This document shows, piece by piece, positions 10,177 to 20,763 of a stretch of DNA of 64,000 bases. The position numbers and the translations under genes are program-made. Location of the stretch: the NCBI GenBank assembly GCA_026075535.2, contig AP026543.1:4526001-4590000 (forward strand), in the 5' to 3' direction. Each line of letters opens with the position of its first letter. The first letter of the stretch is position 1. Source of the stretch: Tricholoma matsutake. Lineage: Eukaryota; Basidiomycota; Agaricomycetes; Agaricales; Tricholomataceae. The notes below the pieces were generated by a model, which had not been told where the DNA came from, ran no database searches, and was given only the letters and a program-made list of their open reading frames with translations.

Positions 10177-11671
10177 TTGGCCATCTTAAAAAAATTAGAT
10201 TCCATTTACAAAGAACAGTTCATGGACCAGTTTCCTGCAGACATCCCGCATGCAAAAGATTTACCTACCAATGTGTACCATCACAATGAGGTTAAACCTG
10301 GGGCACCAATCTCAGTAGGACACACTTACTCTTGCCCAAGGAAGTACAGAGATGGTTGGAAGACATTAATAGAACAGCATTCTAGAGCAGGGTGGATACA
10401 GCTGTCATCCTCCCAATACACTTCACCATCATTTATCATTCCTAAAGCAGATAGTACTGTGCTTCCCAGGTGGGTCAATGACTACCAAAAACTAAATAAG
10501 ATAATGGTCCCAGACAATTACCCACTCCTGAGGATCAATGACATCTTAGCTGAGTGTGTGAAGGGAAAAATATGGGGGAAAATTGACATGACAAACTCAT
10601 TTTTCCAGACCTTGGTTCACCCAGATCACGTCAAGTATATGGCAATGCTAACACCATTCGGCTTATGGGAATGGGTCATCATGCCCATGGGGTTGAGAAA
10701 TTCTCCTGCAACACATCAGCACCGGGTAACATTAGCATTATCATATCTAATTGGAAGAATTTGCCATGTATACCTGGACAACATTGTCATTTGGTCATCT
10801 ACCTTGGAGGAGCATAAAGCAAACATTACAGCAGTCCTCGAAGCTCTGTGCAAAGCACAGCTATTCTGTTCCACAAAGAAATCATCATTATTCATGACAG
10901 ATATCAATTTCTTGGGCCACCACATCTCTGCAAGCAGAATCAAAGCAGACAGTGAAAAAGTTAAATGAGTCTTGAATTGGCAAGCACTGCGGTCTGCAAA
11001 ACATGTGCGGCAATACCTGGGCCTTGTGAGGTACATCAGTGTGTTCTTACTGGCACTGGCAGAACACACTGTGATCCTCACACCACTGACAAAGAAAGAG
11101 TGCAATACCTTTTCCCCTCCATGGATGGGCAATCATGAGTGTACATTCAAGGCCATCAAGGGTCTCATACTAGGTCGAGATTGCTTAACAACAATAGACC
11201 ACCATAATCCTGGCAAGAACAAAATTTTTGTAACTTGCGAAGTGAGTAAAAGACGAACGGGTGCAGTACTCTCTTTCGGAGAAGACTGGGAGAATGTGAG
11301 GCCAGTGACATTCAAGAGCAGGCAACTGAGGGGTGCCAAATTACACTACCCAGTCCATGAGCAGGAAATGCTGAGCATCATGCAAGCATTAGCAAAATGG
11401 AGAGTGGACTTGTTGGGAACTCACATCAACATTTACACAGATCACAAGACGATTGTGAATTTCGATGGTCAACAAGATCTATCCCTAAGGCAAGTTAGGT
11501 GGATGGAATATCTGTCACAGTATGAGTACACCATAATGTACATCAAGGGAGAAGACAATACAGTGGCAGATGCCCTGTCAAGGCTACTGGATCCACCTCA
11601 ACTGGCAGTGCATGTCAGCGCTATTTTCAAGATTGAATCCAACCCAAAACTATTCAAATGGATAAGGAATG
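10177..11671 (+). pseudogene. Gypsy-A reverse transcriptase and RNase H
   Basis: Two adjoining frames: 10177-10968 (reverse transcriptase) and 10972-11671 (RNase H), separated by a TGA. RT motifs: WVNDYQKLNKIMVPDNYPLL, KIDMTNSFFQTLVHPDHVKY, WVIMPMGLRNSPATHQ and VYLDNIVIWSS. The catalytic box is YLDN where YxDD is expected, so the second metal-binding Asp is lost by one G-to-A change. RNase H shows YTDHKTIVNF and DNTVADALSR. The frame runs directly into the Gypsy-B insertion at 11671/11672 and continues past it at 17724. Confidence 0.9.
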
Positions 11672-12097
11672 TATAAGGGCAACCTAAGCCTCTAGCAAAG
11701 GGAAATCCGAAGTTAAAATTATACTACATAATACAGGCATTGGGGGCGCACCTAGCAAAGGGAAATCCGAAGAGAAAACTCTAAGGATCCCCTTGCTGAT
11801 GCCCAGTATATGTGAAGACGACAAAAATCAAATATAACCTAAAAATAGAAAAAGGCGGAGATAGGCGGATCAAGGCTGCCGAATGACATCATACCAAGGG
11901 GTATGTGTCGGAAGGGGTACTCCGCCTCTAAATATAAAAGTGTCAACATATACAAACATGATAGCAAGGGAAAATTAGTAATAAAATCCGGAAAAATCAT
12001 AGAAAATGAAGAATAGAAGGAAATGAGGTGGGGAAAAATATGGGACAAACATAAAAAATAGGAAAAACACACAGGGCACCCCCTTAGTCCCCTTACA
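11672..12097 (-). repeat. Gypsy-B 3' LTR
   Basis: 426 bp, in element orientation starting TGTAAGGGGAC and ending GCCCTTATA. Contains an internal direct repeat of a GATTTCCCTTTGCTAG-type sequence near its end. Matched by 17293-17718. Confidence 0.95.
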
Positions 12098-12112
12098 TCA
12101 CCCCCTCTCTAA
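12098..12112 (-). other. Gypsy-B polypurine tract
   Basis: On the minus strand AGAGAGGGGGTGA sits immediately before the TG of the 3' LTR, the expected position for plus-strand priming in reverse transcription. The same tract precedes the 3' LTR of Gypsy-F (54205-54221). Confidence 0.75.
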
Positions 12113-12192
12113 GATGCATCGCCCCGATGCATTCGAAATCGTATACGACCAAAGTCCGTGACTTGAATGCGACGCGGTGCAGCAGTGTGCCG

Positions 12193-15100
12193 TCAGTGGA
12201 ATTCCTTGATTAACCGAGGGGCATTTATGTCAGACTCTTCGACCCATGAGTTCTCCTCATACCCATAACCCTTCCAATGTACCAAATACTGGAGTTTTCC
12301 TCGACGCAAACGGCTGTCCAAGATTGACTCGACTTCATATTGGGGTTCTCCCTCGATCACTGTAGGTGGTGGTGGTGGGTGTGAATGGCGTCCCGGGAAC
12401 GGATCTGGGGGAGCTGGAAGCAATTTGACGACATGGAAGACGGGATGGAGTCTGGACATGGAGGCTGGGAGGCGTAGACGATAGGCATGTGTTCCAACGC
12501 ACTTGACAATGGGGAAAGGTCCCAAGAAGCGATGAGCGAGTTTCTTGGATGGACGTGTAGTGGAGATGTCACTGGAGTCAAGATAAACTCGATCACCAAC
12601 CTTGTACTGAGGGGTTGGGGAGTGGCACTGGTTGTAAAATCGCGCCATGTCGTCCTTCGCCTTTGCTAAGGCTGCCCTTGCCTCCTCCAAGCTATCCCTC
12701 ATGCGTTCTGTGAACTCATTCACTGTCTCGATGTGTGAGGGAGTTTGGCGAGGTTCAAATCCCATGCGTGGATGTCGTCCAGTGTCTAAGAGGAAAGGGG
12801 TCTGTTGAGTGGAAGCATGGACATGGTTGTTGTATCCGAACTCGGCCAAAGGAAGGAGATCATCCCAATCGTCCTGGCGTTCATTGACAAAGAGGCGGAT
12901 GTACTGCTCCAGTTCCTGGTTGACTCGCTCCGTCTGGCCATCAGTTTGTGGGTGATAAGCAGTTGAAGCAAGGAGTTTGATCCCCAGGAGTCGGTACAGC
13001 TCACGAGTAAACTCTGCCATGAACTGAGGGCCACGATCCGAGAGGAAGGCACCAGGAAGTCCATGTAACTTCCACACGTGGTGGAGGTAGAGTCGAGCGG
13101 CACCTAGGGCACTGACAGTGGTGTGAGTGGGAATGAAGTGAGCGCGTTTTCCCACTGAGTCAACTGTGCACATCACCGCATCAAACCCGTTTGACTCTGG
13201 CAATTCCACCACAAAGTCGACGCTGACAACATCCCAACGACTCTCTGGAACAGGAAGAGGGTGTAGCTCACCAATAGGCTTGCGACGAGGGACCTTGGTG
13301 CGTAAGCAAAGGTCACAAGTGCGACAATACTGACCAATGAGCCGTGACATTTGTGGCCACCAATAGTTCCGTGAGGTGAGCTCCAAGGTCTTCCAGCGTC
13401 CGGGGTGGCCAGCAATCTGTGAGTCATGGTGTTGGGATATGATGCGCCGGCGAAGGTCTGGGTCATTGGGAACATAGATGCGATCCCTGAAATACAACAA
13501 GTCCTCCTTTTCAGCCCACTCTGCCGCACGTAAGGAAAGGGTCGATCCCTTCCTCAGTTCTTTAACAGCTCGGGCGACAACATCCTCATGTAAACCGCTA
13601 CGGTTTGCGCGACGAATGTCACGTAGAATGTCCCGCTCCTCGCCCTGGGGTACGATGCCTTCCAGTGCCCGAATGGTGAACAGGTCTGGCTGCAACAGCA
13701 CAATGTTTTGGTTGTCACCGCTGCCATCCCCATGGTCTGCACGTCGGGATAGGGCATCGGTCTTCCCCATGCTGCGACCCGGACGGTGGTGCAAGGAGAA
13801 GTCGAATCTAGATAGATACAGGGACCAACGAGCTTGACGACGGTTCAATTTCTTGGCCGTCATGAAGTACTCGAGGTTCTTGTGATCCGTCCAAATTTCC
13901 ACCTTGTGTTGGGCACCCTCGAGGAAGTGTCGCCACTCCTCAAGCGCACGCATTATCGCCAACATCTCCTTGTCATGGATCTCGTAGTTTCTCTCTACAG
14001 CACTAAGGCTTTTGGAGTAGAACGCAACAGGATGCCACTTCTGGTCCTCTGGAGACTGCTGAGACAACACAGCGCCCGTCGCAAAGTCAGAACTGTCGGC
14101 TTCTACACGAAAAGGACGCAAATCGTCAGCAAAGGTAAGGATCGGAGCGGAAGTGACCATCTCCTTAAGCTTTTCAAACGCCTCCTGTTGTGCATTATCC
14201 CACCTCCATGCCTCCTTTCCTGTCAAGTCAAACAGCGGTCGTGCATGATGTGAGAAATCCTTGATAAAACACCGATAAAAATTGATGAAGCCCAGGAAAG
14301 ACTGCACCTCCTTCTTGTTCGTGGGCGTAGGCCAAGCTGTGACCCCATTTACCTTGATAGGATCCATCTCCACTTGACCCTCCGAGATAATCAGGCCGAG
14401 GTACTCGATCTTGGTCCTTTCGAACTCGCATTTGTCCTGACGAAGGTAGAGTTTGTACCGTCGAAGTCGCTCTAGGACGAGGCGCGTGATGCGACGGTGC
14501 TCTTCAACCGTGTGAGTGAAGATGAGGATGTCGTCGAGATAGATGCAGACAACGCCTTCGAGGATGAGGTCATGGAAGATGTCATTCATCATGGTCTGAA
14601 AGGTGGCAGGGCTATTAGTAAGGCCAAAGAACATGACAAGCGGTTCAAAAAGACCACGGTTGGTACGAAAGGCTGCCTTCCACTCATCTCCCTCCTTTAT
14701 CCTCACATTATTATAGCCCCAACGGACATCGAGCTTGGTGAAGTATCGGGCTCCATGGAGCTGGTTTACGAGTTTGGAGATGAGGGGTAGTGGGTAGCGA
14801 TTTTTGACCGTGATGTTGTTGAGTCTTCTGTAGTCTTGAACCGGTCGAAGTGAGCCATCCTTCTTCTTGACAAAGAAAAAGGGAGAGGCCATGGGTGACT
14901 TCGATGGTCGAATACGTCCAGAGGCCAGGTGCTCGTCGATGAACTGGTCAAGCTGCCGTTGTTCCTCCAGAGAGAGAGGATAGACCTTGCAGGATGAAGG
15001 AGTTGCGCCGGGGGTGAGTTCGATCGCGTGATCCCATGGCTTACGCGCAGGAAGAGAGTCGAATGACTCCTTGGAGAACACGTCTTCAAACTCATGGAGA

Positions 15101-16011
15101 TGAGGGAGTAAGGAGTTAGTAGAGGATTTAGCAGCGTTGTTTTTGTGGAAGGCCTCGGCGAGGCGTTGGGATATGTTCGATGTGGCACACACCTCATGCG
15201 ATGAGCGAATCGCAGTGTAGAATATCCGATCACCCTCCTCCACTTCCTCTGGGTCCTCATCATCATCATCCGAGTCCAGCATTAGATCAGGAACCCCTTC
15301 CAATTCCACTTCAGGTATAGGCAGGGGTCCAGCACGACACTTCTGAGTTCGTCGTATTGCCGCCTTCTGTCCACGACGTTCTTGCCTGGCTTCTGTGAAA
15401 CACGTCCGACAGCGGGATGGACATCGGCTCATGGTAACCTCCCCGGTGCGCCAGTCGACCTCTGGGTTATGGTCTCGAAGCCATGGATATCCCAAAATCG
15501 CCTTTTGCTTTCCTAATTGAGTGACAGCAAAAAGGGCACGCTCACTATGATCTTTGTAATGGAGAACCAGGTCTGCAACCTCTCGGATGGCACCAGCTTC
15601 ATTTGGGGATCCATCCACGTTATATACAGGTATCGGACGTGAGAGTGAGCGAGTATTTAGACGATGTTGTTGTACCAGATGGGAATCGATGAAGAGACCA
15701 GTCGCACCAGAGTCCAGGAGTGCAGAAACACCGAGTATCTGTCCAGTGTCGGTTGTCTGCAGTTCGATGGCTAGGTTTAAGGAATGTGCAGAGGGAGTGG
15801 ATGCCACAATATACTTGCGTGGTAGTTTACGCTCCCATGATTTAATTTTGGGATGTGGAGTAGAAGGAGAGATGGGGAGAGCAGGTACGTCTTTAGCCAA
15901 CTTCGAAGGGTCAGAGAGGGGAGCAGTCACAGAAATGGATTCATTCTCCAGGGATTCAACTGACAAGACTTCAAAGCGGTTATGGACAGGCAGTGAGGGC
16001 ATACGATTCAC
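12193..16011 (-). CDS. Gypsy-B Pol polyprotein (protease, RT, RNase H, integrase, chromodomain)
   Basis: Open frame of 1272 codons from the GTG at 16011; the first ATG in frame is 16002. Domain order: aspartic protease with DSG at residues 100-102; RT with PFFFVKKKDGSLRPVQDYRR and YLDD at 491-494; RNase H with WTDHKNLEYF near 707; integrase zinc-binding HHCC region about 860-902; DDE core with Asp932 (DFVVEL), Asp992 (LSDRGPQF) and Glu1028 (TERVNQ); and a C-terminal chromodomain (YEVESILDSRLRRGKLQYLV, then [13 protein letters not shown]). All catalytic residues are present and no stop interrupts the frame. The frame overlaps the end of gag in the -1 register, so expression by -1 slippage or re-initiation is likely. 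Chromodomains of this type target insertion to modified histones. Confidence 0.95.
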   Translation of the reverse strand: MNRMPSLPVHNRFEVLSVESLENESISVTAPLSDPSKLAKDVPALPISPSTPHPKIKSWERKLPRKYIVASTPSAHSLNLAIELQTTDTGQILGVSALLDSGATGLFIDSHLVQQHRLNTRSLSRPIPVYNVDGSPNEAGAIREVADLVLHYKDHSERALFAVTQLGKQKAILGYPWLRDHNPEVDWRTGEVTMSRCPSRCRTCFTEARQERRGQKAAIRRTQKCRAGPLPIPEVELEGVPDLMLDSDDDDEDPEEVEEGDRIFYTAIRSSHEVCATSNISQRLAEAFHKNNAAKSSTNSLLPHLHEFEDVFSKESFDSLPARKPWDHAIELTPGATPSSCKVYPLSLEEQRQLDQFIDEHLASGRIRPSKSPMASPFFFVKKKDGSLRPVQDYRRLNNITVKNRYPLPLISKLVNQLHGARYFTKLDVRWGYNNVRIKEGDEWKAAFRTNRGLFEPLVMFFGLTNSPATFQTMMNDIFHDLILEGVVCIYLDDILIFTHTVEEHRRITRLVLERLRRYKLYLRQDKCEFERTKIEYLGLIISEGQVEMDPIKVNGVTAWPTPTNKKEVQSFLGFINFYRCFIKDFSHHARPLFDLTGKEAWRWDNAQQEAFEKLKEMVTSAPILTFADDLRPFRVEADSSDFATGAVLSQQSPEDQKWHPVAFYSKSLSAVERNYEIHDKEMLAIMRALEEWRHFLEGAQHKVEIWTDHKNLEYFMTAKKLNRRQARWSLYLSRFDFSLHHRPGRSMGKTDALSRRADHGDGSGDNQNIVLLQPDLFTIRALEGIVPQGEERDILRDIRRANRSGLHEDVVARAVKELRKGSTLSLRAAEWAEKEDLLYFRDRIYVPNDPDLRRRIISQHHDSQIAGHPGRWKTLELTSRNYWWPQMSRLIGQYCRTCDLCLRTKVPRRKPIGELHPLPVPESRWDVVSVDFVVELPESNGFDAVMCTVDSVGKRAHFIPTHTTVSALGAARLYLHHVWKLHGLPGAFLSDRGPQFMAEFTRELYRLLGIKLLASTAYHPQTDGQTERVNQELEQYIRLFVNERQDDWDDLLPLAEFGYNNHVHASTQQTPFLLDTGRHPRMGFEPRQTPSHIETVNEFTERMRDSLEEARAALAKAKDDMARFYNQCHSPTPQYKVGDRVYLDSSDISTTRPSKKLAHRFLGPFPIVKCVGTHAYRLRLPASMSRLHPVFHVVKLLPAPPDPFPGRHSHPPPPPTVIEGEPQYEVESILDSRLRRGKLQYLVHWKGYGYEENSWVEESDINAPRLIKEFH

Positions 16012-17126
16012 TCGCTGCGAATAGGAAAATCCTGCTCCTCTACAACTTCCAGCTTAACCTCCTCTGCAACTTGATCCTTCGCTTCCTCAACATCTACAAG
16101 TGCCAACAGATCTTGCAGGAGTTCGTCTCATCCCTCGGGGGTGAGCATGCGGATATCCTGACGATGGGGACACGCTCCAGCCCTGTGTCCAGGTTCCCCA
16201 CAACGGTAGCAGAGATCCAACTTACGTGCACGGCTGCGGGCTGCATCAACATCCATTGGTACTGGGATATTGACGGCTGGTGTGGGAGTTTGACGAGCAG
16301 GAATGGGGTTAGGGCAGGGGAGGCTTCGATTGAAGGTGTAGGGTGTATGAGTGGTAGTTGGAGCACGGAATGCAGCATTAAACGCCGCATTTGTGAGTCG
16401 GTTCTCGTCACAGAGTGAAGCAGCTTCATACCAAGCAAGGATATCATCGTCCGCTGGGCGCCCTTCCAACATCTGTGCAATCTGGTCCTGAATTTCTCGG
16501 TTGAGCCCCCGTCGGAACTTCACCACCACTGGTAACCCACTCCCATACCCTGCCATGTCCACCAAATCCTTGAACTCATCGATATAGTCGTCCACGGATC
16601 GACGTCCCTGGTGGTAAGTGGATGACTCAAGTCGTGTCACTGCTCGGTGGCGTTCATTGAGGGGGCAGAAGTGGCGTACGAACTCAGCTCGAAAGTCACC
16701 CCAAGTGGAGAAAGGTAGAGAACCGAGTTCTTTAGTTTGACGTAGGATACGGTCCACATAGAGATAGGCGTGTTCAGATTTCATGTATGTGAAGGCCCAA
16801 TAAATTTTTGCAGCCTCATCGACGAATTGATGCGACTGGAGACTAATGTATAACTCACAGGAATTAAGGAATGCACGTCCCTGCGCACGTGCACCATTAA
16901 ATTCGGCGGGGGGGGACGGTTTGATCTGGGCACGTTCCTTAGTGGACGCGTTTGGCAAAACATCGTTGTTGGGTGCGCTTGGAGTCGTGAAGGGGGAACT
17001 ATTAGTCGTAGGGTTAGCCTGGAGAGTCCTAACGAAGTTTTCAATCGTAGATTTAAGCGAGTCGATTTGCGCGCGCATTCCGGAAACGTCGCTTTCAAGC
17101 GCGTCGAAGCGTTCTGATGCATCCAT
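16008..17126 (-). CDS. Gypsy-B Gag with CCHC knuckle and one in-frame TGA
   Basis: Starts MDASERFDALESDVSGMRAQ at 17126. The retrotransposon gag capsid-like domain is visible (KIYWAFTYMKSEHAYLYVDR, EFVRHFCPLNERHRAVTRLE, DYIDEFKDLVDMAGYGS). A CCHC zinc knuckle CYRCGEPGHRAGACPH is near the C-terminus. A TGA at 16130-16128 interrupts the frame after MLTPEG. The homologous codon in Gypsy-F is CGA, so this is probably a C-to-T change at a CpG. After it the frame continues (DELLQDLLALVDVEEAKDQV) to TGA at 16010-16008. The knuckle lies before the stop, so a shortened Gag could still be made, but fusion to Pol would need readthrough. Confidence 0.9.
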
Positions 17127-17292
17127 GTCGCTAGGGAGCGCGTTTGGCGAAAATGGCGGTGCAATAAAGGCGAGAGTATCTGGAACGGTGTGTAGGGACT
17201 CTGTGGAGCTTTGGGAAGCGTTGTCCAGTCCGTACCTGCCTATTTTGGGCAGCGCGTTCGCGATTTTCGGGCCTTAGGGGAGAGTTTTCTAC

Positions 17293-17718
17293 TATAAGGG
17301 CAACCTAAGCCTCTAGCAAAGGGAAATCCGAAGTTAAAATTATACTACATAATACAGGCATTGGGGGCGCACCTAGCAAAGGGAAATCCGAAGAGAAAAC
17401 TCTAAGGATCCCCTTGCTGATGCCCAGTATATGTGAAGACGACAAAAATCAAATATAACCTAAAAATAGAAAAAGGCGGAGATAGGCGGATCAAGGCCGC
17501 CGAATGACATCATACCAAGGGGTATGTGTCGGAAGGGGTACTCCGCCTCTAAATATAAAAGTGTCAACATATACAAACATGATAGCAAGGGAAAATTAGT
17601 AATAAAATCCGGAAAAATCATAGAAAATGAAGAATAGAAGGAAATGAGGTGGGGAAAAATATGGGACAAACATAAAAAATAGGAAAAACACACAGGGCAC
17701 CCCCTTAGTCCCCTTACA
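17293..17718 (-). repeat. Gypsy-B 5' LTR
   Basis: 426 bp, same limits as the 3' LTR. In element orientation the transcript would start within this copy. The sequence just inside (GTAGAAAACTCTCCCC) does not begin with the TGG expected for a tRNA primer-binding site, so another primer or self-priming is possible. Confidence 0.95.
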
Positions 17719-17723
17719 GAATG

Positions 17724-19199
17724 GTTACAAAAAGGACAGTTGGTGTGCAGGAATTTTAAAGGACATAAAACGAAATGTGACAGACTCAAAGTTGGGTTTC
17801 GCATTCAAGAACAGGCTGCTCTTTGTAGGAGACCAACTGATCATTCCGAAGTACAAGGATGTATGCAAACAATTGTTCAGACTGGCACATGACCATCTAG
17901 GCCATTTTTGGGGTGAGAAGTCATATACAGCTCTCAAGAATGATTTTATTAGCCAAATATGAGGAGAGATCTCCTTTCAGTGTACATCCCAGGTTGTGGT
18001 CCATGCCAATGCAACAAGTCAACTACATCCAAAACATCTGGTCCACTGCACCCGTTGCCTATTCCCAATGAATGGTTTGACTCTGTGGTGATTGATTTTG
18101 TAGAATCTCTACCGCTTGACAATGGGTTTGATGCAATTGTCAGGATAACAGACAGGTTGGGTGCAATTGTCAGGATAACAGACAGGTTGGGTGCAGATAT
18201 CTAAGTCACCCCTTGTAAAACAGACATGTCAGCCGAGGAGTTCGCGGAGTTGTTCTTCAATGTATGGTATTGCGAGAATGGGTGCCCATTGGAGATCATC
18301 AGTGATCACAACAAATTGTTCATCTCAAAGTTTTGGACCACCCTCATGAAGATGACCGGGATCAGACACAAGCTGTCGACAGTGTATCACCCAGAAATGG
18401 ACAGTTCCTCTGAAAGGTCGAACAAAACAGTATTTCAGTGTTTGCGATATCATGTAGAGAGAAACCAGAGTGGGTGGGCTAAGGCATTACATAAAGTATG
18501 ATTCGATATAATGAACACCATCAATGCATCCACCCAGGTCTCCCCTTTCATTCTGAAAACTGGATGGTCACCACAGATCTTGCTACTGATTGTGGCCACA
18601 GGCGCAGGGGAAACATTGACGGATGGGGTCGAAGCATTGCAGGCAAAGGGTCTAGTCAAGAGGATAAACAGCAAAGTCGAGGGCACCAAGGACTGCCTTT
18701 TGGTGGCCAAGATTTCTCAGGCCCATCATGCTGGGATGCCGACCCAGAATTCACAGTGGGAGAAAAGGTGATGATGAAAGCAGCACACCGCAGGCGAGAG
18801 TACATGCAGAAACAAAGCAGTAGAGTTGCCAAGTTCATGCCGCGTTGGAATGGTCCATAGGAAATCCTGGAAGCATTCCCAGAATCATCAACATACAGAC
18901 TGGCACTACCTCCCCCCAACTAGTGATATGCTACATTCCACATATCACACCTGAAACAACATGTAGAAAACAACAATGCACTGTTTCTAAAAAGGAAGAT
19001 GGAATGGCCAGGGCCTATTGTAACACTGGAGGGAATGATGGAGTACTTCATCAAAGGGATTTTGGACAAATGGCCAAGGGGATGAGGGAAGCAGTACCTG
19101 ATCCATTGGAAAAAATATGGACCCAAGGCAGATTTGTGGCTGCCGAGGTCTGAGATGTTGGAGACAGAAGCACTTGAGGCTTGGGAGGCTAAGACGTGA
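17724..19199 (+). pseudogene. Gypsy-A integrase and chromodomain
   Basis: Continues the frame broken by Gypsy-B: removing Gypsy-B joins KWIRN to GYKKDSWCAGILKD. Integrase features: zinc-binding H/C region (HDHLGHFWGEKS, then GCGPCQCNK), SVVIDFVESLPLDNGFDAIV, and NGCPLEIISDHNKLFISKFW. A 30-bp direct duplication (about 18137-18196) repeats ten codons of the AIVRITDRLG segment in frame, just before a stop. Further stops and shifts follow. The chromodomain reads EYFIKGILDKWPRG, then (after a TGA) GKQYLIHWKKYGPKADLWLP, and ends at TGA 19197-19199. Confidence 0.85.
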
Positions 19200-19229
19200 T
19201 GAGATGGAATTTTTTGAAATGGGAGAGAG

Positions 19230-19570
19230 TGTAAGAGAAGTGTCTCTTACAATGCAATGCACACATCACATGCCTATACATGATCACATGACTAGTTGAC
19301 TCTTAGATATGCAATGTTTGTAATAGAATGGTAGCTACTCTTTAATCAATACCACATTCCTCACACTTGGTATTCTTGAGTGTTGGGAGACCACACTCCC
19401 TTCCAAAAGAGCATAATTTAATGAATGAACCACTATGAACCAGTTGTTACAACTGTTCAAGAATGAATGGGCACAGCAATGTCCAGGATAAAATTTTGCA
19501 TAATTAACCAAATAAACCAACATTTTCCTGTATAATATTTCAGCTTTGTATTGATGGTATTTCTTATTCA
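19230..19570 (+). repeat. Gypsy-A 3' LTR (right end not resolved)
   Basis: After a purine run (GAAATGGGAGAGAG) the sequence TGTAAGAGAAGTGTCTCTTACA begins, the same LTR start as at 36882 and, inverted, at 39773. It includes GAGTGTTGGGAGACCACAC. The exact right end was not established. Confidence 0.55.
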
Positions 19571-20763
19571 TTGGGACAATTGGGGTGGTAAGAATGAATA
19601 TATTGCAAGGTACATGACATCAAGTAATAAACAACCAACTATTGACTCTACAAAAGATGCACCAAGTCATAAAGTGATGCCTTCAAAAATGAAAGAAAAC
19701 CATTAGTTATTTTGTAAAAGTAAGAACTGAATGAAAAAAAACTTTCCAACAGTCAGCCGTCATTTGGGCCACATTGCATCCGAAATGGCTCATTTGCAGC
19801 TAGTGCCAGTCCTTGTGTGGGAGTGTTGCAGCTCACACTCACCCTCCACCCTGCAACCAGTGGCTCATAGGCATGGGGCATGTGCATTGTTGGATCGGGA
19901 CATCTTTGCATTGCGTTGGTGTGATTTCCTGCTTTGGGGAGTTAGGCAGCTGTTAGTGACATGGCATGGGCAGGGGATTGGTAGGTGCTTACCTGGTGGG
20001 TATCCTGCTCTATGAGTCTCCTGGCACCTCTCTGCCATCTGCTATCTGTTGTCGAGAGCCTCACATCCTGTTTTGATGGGGAGGAGGGGAATAGTGTGGC
20101 TGGGGGTGTGGCATGGCCTATCTCATGTTGGTGCCACTCATTACCATTCAGAACCTAAAAAATAATTAGGTGGTTCATATACACAAAATGAATGAAAAAA
20201 AAACTTGCCCAAATGACCCAGTCATTGTTTGGGCCCATGTAGCATCTGAATGGGTTGTTTGGGGCAAGTGGTGGCTCTTGCTGGTGCAGGAGCAGGTGTG
20301 AGAGTTGATGGAGTGGTGATGGTAGTAGAGGTAGAGGTACTTAGAGGTAGAGGTGGGAGGGAAGGAGCAGGGTGTCTGGTTGTTGATGCATCACAAATTT
20401 CAACATTCATCATGTGATGTGTTGAGGGTGGGCCGAAATCACTTGAAGTAAACAATTATAATACTAACTGGTCTTTCCTGGGATCAGTGATTTCTGCAGA
20501 ATCATAACCACAAGGAGTCGATGTTGAAATGACAGGTCCGTCAGACTTGGTGGATTGCAACAATTTTTTCTGGTCCCTAGAAAATACTAAAGGGGTAAAT
20601 ACTGGTTGATGACTTGTCATCGCTATTTGCTAAGTGGTTTGCAGATGTTGTTATGGACAGACATTCATACCAAATACTTTGTTAATTTTTGCAAGTTACA
20701 TTTAATTACAGAAAAATACAAAAATGATACAAATGGACTGATGGTATTCCAAATGAACCTATT
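19571..20763. other. Repeat mosaic containing a spliced-gene-like relic (minus)
   Basis: On the minus strand a Pro/Thr-rich frame (20455-20222, with PSTLTPAPAPAR) leads into a GGGCCC...GTCATTTGGGC-type palindrome at 20237-20207. An intron-like span follows, with donor GGCAAGT (GT changed to GC) and acceptor TTTTTTAG|GTTC at 20155. Then comes a 162-nt exon-like segment 20154-19993 ending CCAG|GTAAGCAC. A degraded GAGCAGTGGCTC palindrome is near 19855. No terminal repeats were found. The rest of 19571-19750 and 20460-20763 shows nothing recognisable. Confidence 0.45.

Larger units (their letters stand above)
11672..17718 (-). mobile_element. Gypsy-B: young, nearly intact chromodomain Ty3/gypsy element
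   Basis: 6047-bp minus-strand element with LTRs 11672-12097 and 17293-17718 (both 426 bp) and a 5-bp target duplication GAATG (11667-11671, 17719-17723). By eye the LTRs differ at one position, a CpG-to-TpG change (ctgccg versus ccgccg). LTRs start TG and end TA in element orientation. Gag (17126-16008, one internal TGA) and pol (16011-12193, fully open) are in order; pol lies in the -1 frame relative to gag. A purine-rich tract (AGAGAGGGGGTGA) abuts the 3' LTR. It is inserted in Gypsy-A. Confidence 0.95.
7958..19570 (+). mobile_element. Gypsy-A: old chromodomain Ty3/gypsy element, 5'-truncated, with three nested insertions
   Basis: Plus-strand Ty3/gypsy element in pieces: gag end (7958-8162, 8310-8414, then from 9447), protease (from about 9630), reverse transcriptase (10177-10968), RNase H (10972-11671), integrase (17724-18860), chromodomain (to 19199) and the 3' LTR start at 19230. 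Two hAT-like elements interrupt gag, and the whole of Gypsy-B (11672-17718) interrupts the RNase H-integrase linker. Removing each insertion plus one target-duplication copy restores the reading frame. No 5' LTR was found; the left end meets an unrelated coding fragment at 7958. It is the same family as Gypsy-E (39.8-41.0 kb, minus). Confidence 0.85.

Noticed and set aside
16846..17277. Plus-strand frames opposite Gypsy-B gag
   Set aside because: Antisense shadows of the gag reading frame.
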